From an uncultured Brevibacillus sp. (GTDB lineage Bacteria > Bacillota > Bacilli > Brevibacillales > Brevibacillaceae), in NCBI GenBank assembly GCA_946402065.1, contig CAMIVR010000013.1, forward strand, positions 1 through 64,000: a stretch of DNA of 64,000 bases. Reading direction: 5' to 3'. The position numbers and the translations under genes are program-made. The stretch's first letter is position 1. Every line of letters begins with the position of its first letter. The notes below the pieces were generated by a model. That model was not told where the DNA came from. It saw nothing but the letters and a program-made list of their open reading frames with translations, and made no database searches. Of the stretch, positions 55,892 through 62,666 are shown one piece after another.

Positions 55892-57244
55892 TTGTCGGAA
55901 GGGGGCAAATACAAGACAAGTCTGCTGCTGATCGCCATCGTGCTGCTGCTTTTGGCTACGGGCTGTCCACCCGCAAAGGCCGGTGCAGCTGAAGCTGATC
56001 TGCAAGCACAAATCGACCGGACAGCAGAAGGGCAAACCTTGCATATCGCGGCCGGGACGTATGAAGGACCGCTGCGCATCGACCGTCCGATTCACCTGAT
56101 AGCTGATGGCGAAGTGGTGCTCGTCCGAACAGACGAACGACCGGCTTTGACCGTAGCAACCAATGGCAGTACGATTGCGGGACTTACACTAGTCGACAGG
56201 CAGGAGCAAGCGAAGGAAGCAGTTCTCCTCGTTACAGGTAGCGAGAACAAGCTGCAAGACATCACGGTACAAGCCGCCAATATCGGGGTTCAGCTCAAAC
56301 AAGCGCACAACAACAAGCTGATAAACATTACCGTGCGATCAAACTTGCCGCAGTCAACGGGGACGAAAACAAAAAAACGGGGGAACGGCATCGATCTGCG
56401 AGAATCCAATGGAAATCTCATCACGGGGTGTTTGATCGAACGGATGTTTGACGGCTATTACATCGAGAACAGTGAAGCGACGCATCTGGAAAACAATCAG
56501 GTACATGATTCCCGTTACGGCTTTCACCTGATGTACAGCAAAAACAGCCAGCTTGTCGCCAACAAGGGCGAGCGAAATGTGACGGGGGCCATGATGATGA
56601 CTTCATCCGGCATCCATGCTGTGGACAATCGGTTTGCCAAGCAGGCAGAAAGCGTAAACTCGCAAGGCATTCTGCTCTATGATGTCGCTGATTCACAGAT
56701 TCAAGGCAATGTTCTGGAGGGCAACCGTGTCGGCATGTACGTCGAATTTGCGAAGAACAACGAGATTGCGGGCAACACATTGAACGGGAACTTCATCGGC
56801 ATTCAATTGAAGAACGCTCAGGACAACAAGATTTACCGCAATGATTTTTTTTCCAATGTCATCCAGGCACAGGCGAAGGACAGTGTGAACAATGAATTGA
56901 ATGGTAATTTCTGGGATTCATTCCGCGGGATTGATCTCAAGGGGACGGGAACGAGCGCGATCAGCTACCAGATCAATCCGTTATTTTTCACACTGACAGA
57001 TGCCACGCCGCCCTTTCAGCTTTTCTTTCATGCCCCAGGCCTGTTGTTTTTGGAAGAGCTGTTGAAGGGCAAAGCCGAGCAAACACTGATCGATATCGCT
57101 CCGCTAATGCAGCCAGACCACTCGCCAGCTGTGAATTCAGCTGACAGGCAGGCACAAACAAATACGGGAACGCTTGTGCTCGGTCTGTTGCTGTTGCTTG
57201 CAAGTACATCATTACTTTATTTTATGGGGGTTCGCAAACAATGA
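55892..57244 (+). CDS. nosD: NosD-like copper maturation protein
   Basis: 450-residue exported protein. A hydrophobic signal (SLLLIAIVLLLLATGCPPAKA, possibly a lipobox) is followed by a parallel beta-helix of CASH repeats: NGSTIAGLTLVD, NIGVQLKQAHNNKL, RYGFHLMYSKNSQLVANKG, NEIAGNTLNGNFIGIQLKN and NKIYRNDFFSN. A C-terminal membrane helix (LVLGLLLLLASTSLLYFMGV) follows. In N2O-respiring bacteria NosD with NosF and NosY matures the copper centre of nitrous oxide reductase. The TTG at 55892 is set by GGAGGAGGTG. It overlaps nosL by 4 bases. Confidence 0.9.
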   Translation: MSEGGKYKTSLLLIAIVLLLLATGCPPAKAGAAEADLQAQIDRTAEGQTLHIAAGTYEGPLRIDRPIHLIADGEVVLVRTDERPALTVATNGSTIAGLTLVDRQEQAKEAVLLVTGSENKLQDITVQAANIGVQLKQAHNNKLINITVRSNLPQSTGTKTKKRGNGIDLRESNGNLITGCLIERMFDGYYIENSEATHLENNQVHDSRYGFHLMYSKNSQLVANKGERNVTGAMMMTSSGIHAVDNRFAKQAESVNSQGILLYDVADSQIQGNVLEGNRVGMYVEFAKNNEIAGNTLNGNFIGIQLKNAQDNKIYRNDFFSNVIQAQAKDSVNNELNGNFWDSFRGIDLKGTGTSAISYQINPLFFTLTDATPPFQLFFHAPGLLFLEELLKGKAEQTLIDIAPLMQPDHSPAVNSADRQAQTNTGTLVLGLLLLLASTSLLYFMGVRKQ

Positions 57245-57888
57245 AAAAATATATTCTCTCTGCTGTAGGAATTGTACTGGCCGGATTGATGGCTGTGGGC
57301 TGCGGAAAGGAAATGCCCAAACCGGTTGAAGTGGTTGTTGACGTAGATAAATGTGAAATTTGTAACATGATGATCGGCGATGAAGCGTTTGCCACTGAAA
57401 TCATCCTGAAGGGCGGAAAAGTGCTGAAGTTCGACGACATCGGCTGTATGTACGATTGGGAAAAGAAAAACGGCACCGAGCAAATCGAAGTGGCTTACGT
57501 CCACGACCACGCTTCCAAAGAATGGATCGATGCCAAAGACGCTGCTTTCGTCTACGATAAGACGCTGCAAACGCCGATGGCATATGGCGTGTATTCGTTT
57601 AAAAACAAGTCCGACGCAGAGGCGCTTATCGCCCAGCACCAAACGGGCAAACTGCTGACAGCGCAAGAACTGGTTGCGCATGATTGGGAGCGAAACATGG
57701 ATATGATGAAAAACATGCACATGAACAACAACCACGGGGACGGGGCAGGCAAGAACATGCAGATGGACAACAACCACGGGGACGGGGCAGGCAAGGACAT
57801 GCAGATGGACAACAACCACGGCGACGCCGGCAAAGGCATGCACATGGATGCGAACAATGAGCAGCCCACTCAACAGGCACAGCACTAA
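57241..57888 (+). CDS. nosL: NosL-like copper chaperone lipoprotein with Met/His repeat tail
   Basis: 215-residue lipoprotein (Cys21 of MAVGCGKE) that should carry Cu(I) outside the cell. The NosL core has CEICNMMIGDEAF (C38, C41, with Met ligands) and KFDDIGCMYDWEKK. After residue 155 it has an unusual tail with three copies of a 13-14 residue unit, MQMDNNHGDGAGKD-like, and a partial fourth (MHMDANN). Met and His in each unit are copper-binding types. The start overlaps nosD by 4 bases, and nosY follows 15 bases later. Confidence 0.9.
   Translation: MKKYILSAVGIVLAGLMAVGCGKEMPKPVEVVVDVDKCEICNMMIGDEAFATEIILKGGKVLKFDDIGCMYDWEKKNGTEQIEVAYVHDHASKEWIDAKDAAFVYDKTLQTPMAYGVYSFKNKSDAEALIAQHQTGKLLTAQELVAHDWERNMDMMKNMHMNNNHGDGAGKNMQMDNNHGDGAGKDMQMDNNHGDAGKGMHMDANNEQPTQQAQH
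57715..57855 (+). repeat. 42-base tandem repeat inside nosL
   Basis: Units 57715-57756, 57757-57798 and 57799-57837 (39 bases), with a partial unit to 57855. Units 1 and 2 are nearly identical, unit 3 has lost 3 bases and drifted. The repeats keep the frame, so unit number could change without breaking the gene. Confidence 0.9.
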
Positions 57889-57903
57889 AGGACGTGTTGC
57901 GCA

Positions 57904-58719
57904 ATGAATCGAATCGTCATCGCGAAAAGAGAAATCAAGGTCGGTTTTCGCAATCCGTGGGCGTACACGTTTCTTGCCTTGTTTACGCTGTTTAGCCTGG
58001 CGCTGATGCTGATTCAATCGCAAAACAGCATGAGCGGCTATACACATACGACGGGGACGATGCTCAATCTCATCCTGTACCTGCTTCCGCTGATGACGTT
58101 GCTGCTCGGAGCGTTTTCCGTCACAGCTGAACGGGAGGAGGGGAGCTGGCATTTGCTGTCCACGTATTCGCTCTCAGCCGCCGAGTTCATGCAGGGCAAG
58201 TACACGGGTCTGCTGGTCGTCCTGGCGGCAATTGTTGCCTTTGGCTACGGTCTGTCCAGTTGCTTGGGAGTGGTGTTCGGCAATGCGTTCAGCTTGTCTG
58301 CACTGGTGTTTTTTCTCGCCTTCTCCCTGCTTTTGATCGCGCTGTTTCTGGGAATTGCCATCCTCGTCGGGGCATTGTGCTCCAACCGATGGCAAGCGTT
58401 GACGGTCGGCGTCAGCATCTGGTTTGTGGCTATCCTCGGCTGGCCGACGCTGCTCGTCTCGACGCTGGGCTGGCTTCCGTACGCATGGATCAAACCGGCT
58501 CTGGTCGTGCTGACTTTTTGCAATCCGGCCGAGCTCATCCGGTTGTTCATGGTGGTCCAGATGGGCGGCGGGTCCATTCTGGGGCCGGAATACTACCAGT
58601 GGGTAGAGTGGATCAAGCAACCGCTCGGTCCTGTCGTCTTCTTTGCGGTTTTGGCCGTCTGGCTGATTCTGGCGCTGAGTGCGGCTACTCTGATCTGGGA
58701 GAGGAAGCGGGGAGTATGA
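57904..58719 (+). CDS. nosY: NosY-type ABC permease
   Basis: 271-residue membrane protein with six helices of the ABC-2 family. KREIKVGFRNPWAYTFLALF begins the first helix, and ERE-EGSWHLL-like TAEREEGSWHLLSTYS sits near 78-93. It pairs with NosF to move a sulfur- or copper-related compound during maturation of the NosZ centre. The stop codon overlaps the start of nosF. Confidence 0.92.
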   Translation: MNRIVIAKREIKVGFRNPWAYTFLALFTLFSLALMLIQSQNSMSGYTHTTGTMLNLILYLLPLMTLLLGAFSVTAEREEGSWHLLSTYSLSAAEFMQGKYTGLLVVLAAIVAFGYGLSSCLGVVFGNAFSLSALVFFLAFSLLLIALFLGIAILVGALCSNRWQALTVGVSIWFVAILGWPTLLVSTLGWLPYAWIKPALVVLTFCNPAELIRLFMVVQMGGGSILGPEYYQWVEWIKQPLGPVVFFAVLAVWLILALSAATLIWERKRGV

Positions 58720-59468
58720 TGACACATTCGGGATTGGACATACAAGGAGCCAGCAAAGTAATCGGAAAGGAGACGATCGTTCACCCCTTTGATTTGCAGG
58801 TGCAACCGGGTGTCGTGCTTGCACTGTGCGGAGGAAACGGAGCGGGGAAGAGCACCATCCTAAGGATGATCGTCGGTCTTCTGCAAGCGACGACTGGCAC
58901 CATCCAGGTCAACGGCCTCACGTGGGCAAAGGATCGCAAAGCGTATGCCAAGGTGATCGGCTATATGCCGGATCAATATCAGTTCGGCGCTGCCTTGACG
59001 GCCAGGGAAACCTTGCGTTTCTTTGCCGCTTTGAAAGGAGTGGGCAATTCGCGAGCAGATGAGCTGTTGCAGCGGGTTGGGCTGGTATCTGCACAGCATA
59101 AACCTGTCACGGCGTTTTCCAAAGGTATGCAGCAGCGCCTGTTATTTGCCCAGACACTGCTGGAGCAGCCGCCGTTGCTGATTTTGGATGAACCGACCAA
59201 TGGCCTGGACCCGTATTGGGCGGAAAATTTTATCGAGCTGGTCCGGGAAGTGAAGCAGGCTGGTCAGTCTGTCGTGTTCTCTACCCATCACTTGCACATC
59301 GCCGAAGAAGTAGCCGATGAAGCGGTTTTTCTGAAAAGCGGACGGATCGTCAGTTCCGGATCGATTCGTCACTACCGCGAGATATACGGTTCGTCCGGTT
59401 TGAACGGCGCATTCGCCGAGTATTTTATGGAGATTCAGCCGAAATCGATCGACATGGCGCTGCGCTGA
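58716..59468 (+). CDS. nosF: NosF-type ABC ATPase
   Basis: 250-residue ATPase. Walker A GGNGAGKST is near 37-45, the Q-loop at IGYMPDQYQFG, the signature FSKGMQQRLLFAQTL near 136, and Walker B LLILDEPTNGLDPYW. The start ATG 58716 (or 58719) overlaps the nosY stop, and GGGGAG precedes it. It ends the nosDLYF set. Confidence 0.92.
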   Translation: MMTHSGLDIQGASKVIGKETIVHPFDLQVQPGVVLALCGGNGAGKSTILRMIVGLLQATTGTIQVNGLTWAKDRKAYAKVIGYMPDQYQFGAALTARETLRFFAALKGVGNSRADELLQRVGLVSAQHKPVTAFSKGMQQRLLFAQTLLEQPPLLILDEPTNGLDPYWAENFIELVREVKQAGQSVVFSTHHLHIAEEVADEAVFLKSGRIVSSGSIRHYREIYGSSGLNGAFAEYFMEIQPKSIDMALR

Positions 59469-59473
59469 ACAGA

Positions 59474-59520
59474 TTGAACTGCCCCCCATCGGTAGACAGA
59501 TACAATGGGGGGGCAGTTCA
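59474..59520. terminator. bidirectional terminator
   Basis: TGAACTGCCCCCCAT faces ATGGGGGGGCAGTTCA with an 18-base loop. It lies between nosF and the converging small membrane protein gene. Confidence 0.7.
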
Positions 59521-59620
59521 CTGATCAGCGGGCGCATTTTTACTGTCAGAACGTACAATTGAAAACGCGATAAAGGGTGAAAGTGTATGCGAGCAGGCAG
59601 CAGATGCTTGGACTTTTGAA

Positions 59621-59839
59621 TCAGATAGGCAACAGGTAAAAGCCGAGGACTGTGAAAGCAACGCTGTTGATAACTGCGCCGAGGGTGAAATCGATGGCTC
59701 CTGCTGCCAGCAAAGCTGCCGGAATGCTCGCTTTAAAGGCTTTGGCCAAGGCGGCGGACAAAAATGCGCCGACGCCAAAGGGTGGAACCCGGTAAGGAAA
59801 CAAACCGAGAACGAAGCCAAGTGAAGTTGCCTGCGTCAC
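59621..59839 (-). CDS. small membrane protein
   Basis: 72-residue hydrophobic protein with two helices (GFVLGLFPYRVPPFGVGAF and AIDFTLGAVINSVAFTVLGF). I do not recognise the family. It begins 9 bases after the NhaD-like gene, with AAAGGAAG before GTG 59839, so it is translated from the same message and may be an accessory subunit of the transporter. An overlapping reading frame at 59518-59820 is discarded. Confidence 0.55.
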   Translation of the reverse strand: MTQATSLGFVLGLFPYRVPPFGVGAFLSAALAKAFKASIPAALLAAGAIDFTLGAVINSVAFTVLGFYLLPI

Positions 59840-59848
59840 CCGCTTCCT

Positions 59849-61126
59849 TTACAGATACCGCAAATAGATGTAGAGGCTGGAGATGGCAATCGACAGGATC
59901 ATCAGCGGGAAGCCGATCGCGAGGAAACGGACAAAGGTAATTTTATAGCCTTCCCGTGCCGCCAGTCCGGCGACAATCAGATTGGCGCTGGCGCCGATCA
60001 GCGAGCCGTTGCCGCCCAGACAGGCACCGAGTGCCAGACTCCACCACAGCGGTTCCAGATTCGCCACGCCCATATTGCCCATCTCCTGTATCATCGGGAT
60101 CATCGTGGCGACGAACGGGATGTTATCCAAAAAGGCAGAGGCGATGGCGCTCATCCACAGGATCAGCATGGACGTTGCGGCAACGTTGCCTCCGGTCAGA
60201 TTCGTCGCCTGCTCGGCAAGTTTGGCGATGACTCCTGTCTCGATCAAGCCGGACACGAGAACGAACAGGCCGACGAAGAAGAAGATTGTCGCCCATTCAA
60301 CCTTGGTGAATGCTTCTTCCAAATAGTGTTCGCCAGTCAGCAGCAGCAGGAGGAAAGCTCCGGCCAAAGCAACGGTCGCCGATTCGATGTGGACGACCTG
60401 ATGGATGAAGAACCCGATGATCGTTAAAGCGAGGACGGCAAGCGATTTTTTCAGCAACGGAATGTTTGTCAGCTCAGCTTTTTCATCGAGTGACATCAGC
60501 CCGGCTTTCAAGGAGTCATCGGCTTTGATTTGCTTGCGGTAAACGAAGCTGAGCACGGCGATGTTGACCACGAATACGATCGCGGAGATCAGCGTCAGAT
60601 TGTTGATAAAAGCCATGAAAGAGAGCTCCTTGACGGCGCTGCCGATCATGATGTTCGGAGGATCGCCAATCAGCGTTGCAGTACCGCCGATATTGGCGGC
60701 GATGATCTGGCTGATCAAATACGGTATCGGATTTACTTTAAGCTGACGAGTAATGCTGAACGTGACGGGAACCATCAGCAATACCGTTGTTACGTTATCG
60801 AGAAAGGCTGATCCGATGGCGGTAATTGACGCGAGCACAAGCAAGATTTTCAGCGGATCCGCCTTGGCTTTCTTGGCTGCCCAGATGGCGATGAAGCGAA
60901 AGAGTCCGGTCTCTGCTGTGATGCTGACGATGATCATCATCCCAATCAACAGCCCCAGCGTATTGAAGTCAATGTGGCGAATGGCTGTCTCCTGGTCGAC
61001 GATGCCCAGCACGACCATCAGCACGCCGCCAATCATGGCGACCGTCGTTCGATGGAGCTTCTCCGAAATAATGAGTGCGTAGACGATAAGAAAAATTCCG
61101 ATCGCCCAGAAAGCTTGTTGATCCAT
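59849..61126 (-). CDS. ArsB/NhaD-family ion transporter
   Basis: 425-residue membrane transporter with about 11 helices. The two repeat halves show SITAIGSAFLDNVTTVLLMVPV and MSAIASAFLDNIPFVATMIP, where the Asp-Asn pairs form the ion site. AANIGGTATLIGDPPNIMIG and GGNGSLIGASANLI are the GG hairpin motifs. This pattern is shared by arsenite, Na+/H+ (NhaD) and related carriers, so the ion is uncertain. AAAGGAG precedes ATG 61126. A short terminated leader lies upstream. Confidence 0.88.
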   Translation of the reverse strand: MDQQAFWAIGIFLIVYALIISEKLHRTTVAMIGGVLMVVLGIVDQETAIRHIDFNTLGLLIGMMIIVSITAETGLFRFIAIWAAKKAKADPLKILLVLASITAIGSAFLDNVTTVLLMVPVTFSITRQLKVNPIPYLISQIIAANIGGTATLIGDPPNIMIGSAVKELSFMAFINNLTLISAIVFVVNIAVLSFVYRKQIKADDSLKAGLMSLDEKAELTNIPLLKKSLAVLALTIIGFFIHQVVHIESATVALAGAFLLLLLTGEHYLEEAFTKVEWATIFFFVGLFVLVSGLIETGVIAKLAEQATNLTGGNVAATSMLILWMSAIASAFLDNIPFVATMIPMIQEMGNMGVANLEPLWWSLALGACLGGNGSLIGASANLIVAGLAAREGYKITFVRFLAIGFPLMILSIAISSLYIYLRYL

Positions 61127-61221
61127 GAGTCTTCTCCTTTCGAGATGTTCTCTGCAAATAAACGGCGATTGCTGGTCAGCTATACACAGAAAGCCTTCAT
61201 GTTAGCTTTTCCAAAAAAAGA

Positions 61222-61249
61222 CAAAAAGGAGCCTGCTTTGGCAGGCTCC
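61222..61249 (-). terminator. terminator in the transporter leader
   Basis: GGAGCCTGC-CAAA-GCAGGCTCC followed by TTTTT on the minus strand. It lies about 30-55 bases after the predicted start of transcription and about 100 bases before the transporter gene, so it acts on that gene's own leader. Confidence 0.85.
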
Positions 61250-61283
61250 TCCGTGTTCAACCGTTGTGTAATTGTCTGACATA

Positions 61284-61313
61284 AGTATAACGCATGTCTA
61301 CGTCCGGTTTCAA
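61284..61313 (-). promoter_or_regulatory. sigma-A promoter of the transporter leader
   Basis: Minus strand: TTGAAA (61313-61308), an 18-base spacer and TATACT (61289-61284). Confidence 0.65.
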
Positions 61314-61419
61314 GCACATTTCCTTGCCGGCATAGGCCCACCGGGCAGGATGTCCAGTGTCGTGGAAGGCAGATGGAGCAACTGCAGGATCAGATCGTCG
61401 ATTGGCTGCACGTGTAATC

Positions 61420-61448
61420 GTCGCGATCGAGTGCAGTGCGATCGCGAC
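61420..61448. repeat. perfect inverted repeat
   Basis: GTCGCGATCG and CGATCGCGAC with a 9-base spacer. No T tract directly follows, so it is not a standard terminator. Confidence 0.6.
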
Positions 61449-61451
61449 AGT

Positions 61452-61472
61452 AAAAAACGTGGCTGAGCCACG
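61452..61472 (-). terminator. hairpin with T tract
   Basis: CGTGGCT and AGCCACG followed by six T on the minus strand. It could be a second terminator behind pdxK. Confidence 0.6.
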
Positions 61473-61486
61473 CGTTTCACGTAAAA

Positions 61487-61520
61487 AGCCCCGGATTCCC
61501 ACATGAAGGAGTCCGGGGCT
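61487..61520 (-). terminator. terminator behind pdxK
   Basis: AGCCCCGGA pairs with TCCGGGGCT, followed by TTTTA on the minus strand. Confidence 0.7.
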
Positions 61521-61535
61521 GCAGCGGCGTAAATC

Positions 61536-61585
61536 CAACCAAGGCTCGCCAAAAGGCTAGGCGCAGCCTGGTTTTCGAATACCGG
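61536..61585. repeat. 50-base repeat, copy 2 of 2
   Basis: Matches 46817-46866. GGCT-CGCC pairs with GGCGCAGCC with one bulge, so the hairpin survives in spite of sequence change. Confidence 0.7.
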
Positions 61586-61630
61586 CAATGAACGGAGGGC
61601 AGAGCGGTAGCTGCATTCTCTCATCTTATC

Positions 61631-62443
61631 TTACTGCTGTTTGCGATATTTCCGGTAAGCGCCATGATTCGTCGGACCTGCAAAGGAGTTGATCGGGAAG
61701 GAATAGCGGATTGCTTCCGTAATGAATTCTTTTGCAGTGTAAACGGCGTCTCTGACACTGTTTCCTTTGGCCAATTCGGCAGTGATCGCCGCAGAGTACG
61801 TACAGCCCGCACCATGGGTATAGGTCGTATTGAAGCGTTCTGATTCGAGAATTTCAAAGGATTGTCCATCGTACAGCAAATCGATCGCCTGTGGGTGATC
61901 CAGCTTTGCTCCGCCTTTGATCAGGACGTATTTCGTGCCGAGGGCATGAATTTTTTTCGCTGCTTCTTTCATTTCGTCAACGGTTTTGATCAGCGGCTGA
62001 TTGCTTAAAACGGATGCTTCCAATATATTCGGAGTGGTGATCGTCGCTTTTGGGATCAACACTTCACGCAAGCTCACGACCGTTTCCGGATGCATGACAT
62101 CGTCGACCCCTTTGCACACCATAACCGGGTCGATGACGACATTTTTCAGCTGATACTGTTCAATTTTCCGCGCAGCGAGTTCGATAATCTCACTCGAACC
62201 GAGCATCCCCGTTTTCATCGCATCCACGCCGATCCCGGCTACGATCGTCTCGATTTGCGCTTCGACCGTTTCTACGGCTTGCGGAAACACGTTGTGGAAC
62301 CAGTTGGCATCCTGGGCAACGATGACGGTAAGTGCCGACATGCCGTACACGCCTAGCTCCTGGAAGGTTTTCAAATCGGCTTGCAGACCAGCGCCACCAC
62401 TGCTGTCAGATCCTGCAATCGTCAAAGCTTTGTTGATCTTCAT
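61631..62443 (-). CDS. pdxK: PdxK/ThiD-type pyridoxine or HMP kinase
   Basis: 270-residue ribokinase-fold kinase. GSDSSGGAGLQADLKTFQELG binds substrate near the start, VIDPVMVCKGVDDVM forms the centre, and TYTHGAGCTYSAAITAELA has the catalytic GAGC near residue 210-220. This is the Bacillus PdxK group that phosphorylates pyridoxal/pyridoxine and can act on hydroxymethylpyrimidine. ThiD is the alternative. ATG 62443 has GGAGCAAATATCT before it. Confidence 0.9.
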   Translation of the reverse strand: MKINKALTIAGSDSSGGAGLQADLKTFQELGVYGMSALTVIVAQDANWFHNVFPQAVETVEAQIETIVAGIGVDAMKTGMLGSSEIIELAARKIEQYQLKNVVIDPVMVCKGVDDVMHPETVVSLREVLIPKATITTPNILEASVLSNQPLIKTVDEMKEAAKKIHALGTKYVLIKGGAKLDHPQAIDLLYDGQSFEILESERFNTTYTHGAGCTYSAAITAELAKGNSVRDAVYTAKEFITEAIRYSFPINSFAGPTNHGAYRKYRKQQ

Positions 62444-62666
62444 AGATATTTGCTCCTTAGTACCACGCAGCAGATGTTAAGTCACGCTAAACAATCCTGC
62501 TTCCACAAAGACCGCAAGCGGTTACATCCAGTCTGGGAAAAAGGGACAGTCAGCTTCGTTTTTCTTCGAGGTAAGCGAAGCTGCTGCAATTTCTCAGATA
62601 AGGCGCGGTTAATTTAGAATTTATACTATCATTGAAGATGAAAACCAATAGACTGTCAATAGCCAG

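Larger units (their letters stand above)
61127..61630. other. regulatory intergenic region rich in hairpins
   Basis: A 504-base gap between the transporter and pdxK, both on the minus strand. From the pdxK side it contains the second copy of the 50-base repeat, three hairpins (61487-61520, 61458-61472, 61420-61448), a sigma-A promoter (61284-61313) and a terminator (61222-61249). A reading frame on the minus strand across 61310-61624 runs through all of these and is not accepted as a gene. Confidence 0.6.

Noticed and set aside
57715-57855. CRISPR-like array
   Set aside because: The repeats are contiguous and in frame in nosL, with no spacers. No other array-like pattern was seen in the window.
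57217-58152. 311-residue frame antisense to nosL and nosY
   Set aside because: Its His/Val repeats are only the complement of the nosL tandem repeat.
58260-58715. Long N-terminal extension of NosF
   Set aside because: It lies in another frame inside nosY. The ATG at 58716 has a good ribosome binding site and gives the normal NosF length.
61310-61624. 104-residue minus-strand frame between pdxK and the transporter
   Set aside because: It contains a terminator, several hairpins and a repeat copy, and has no ribosome binding site.
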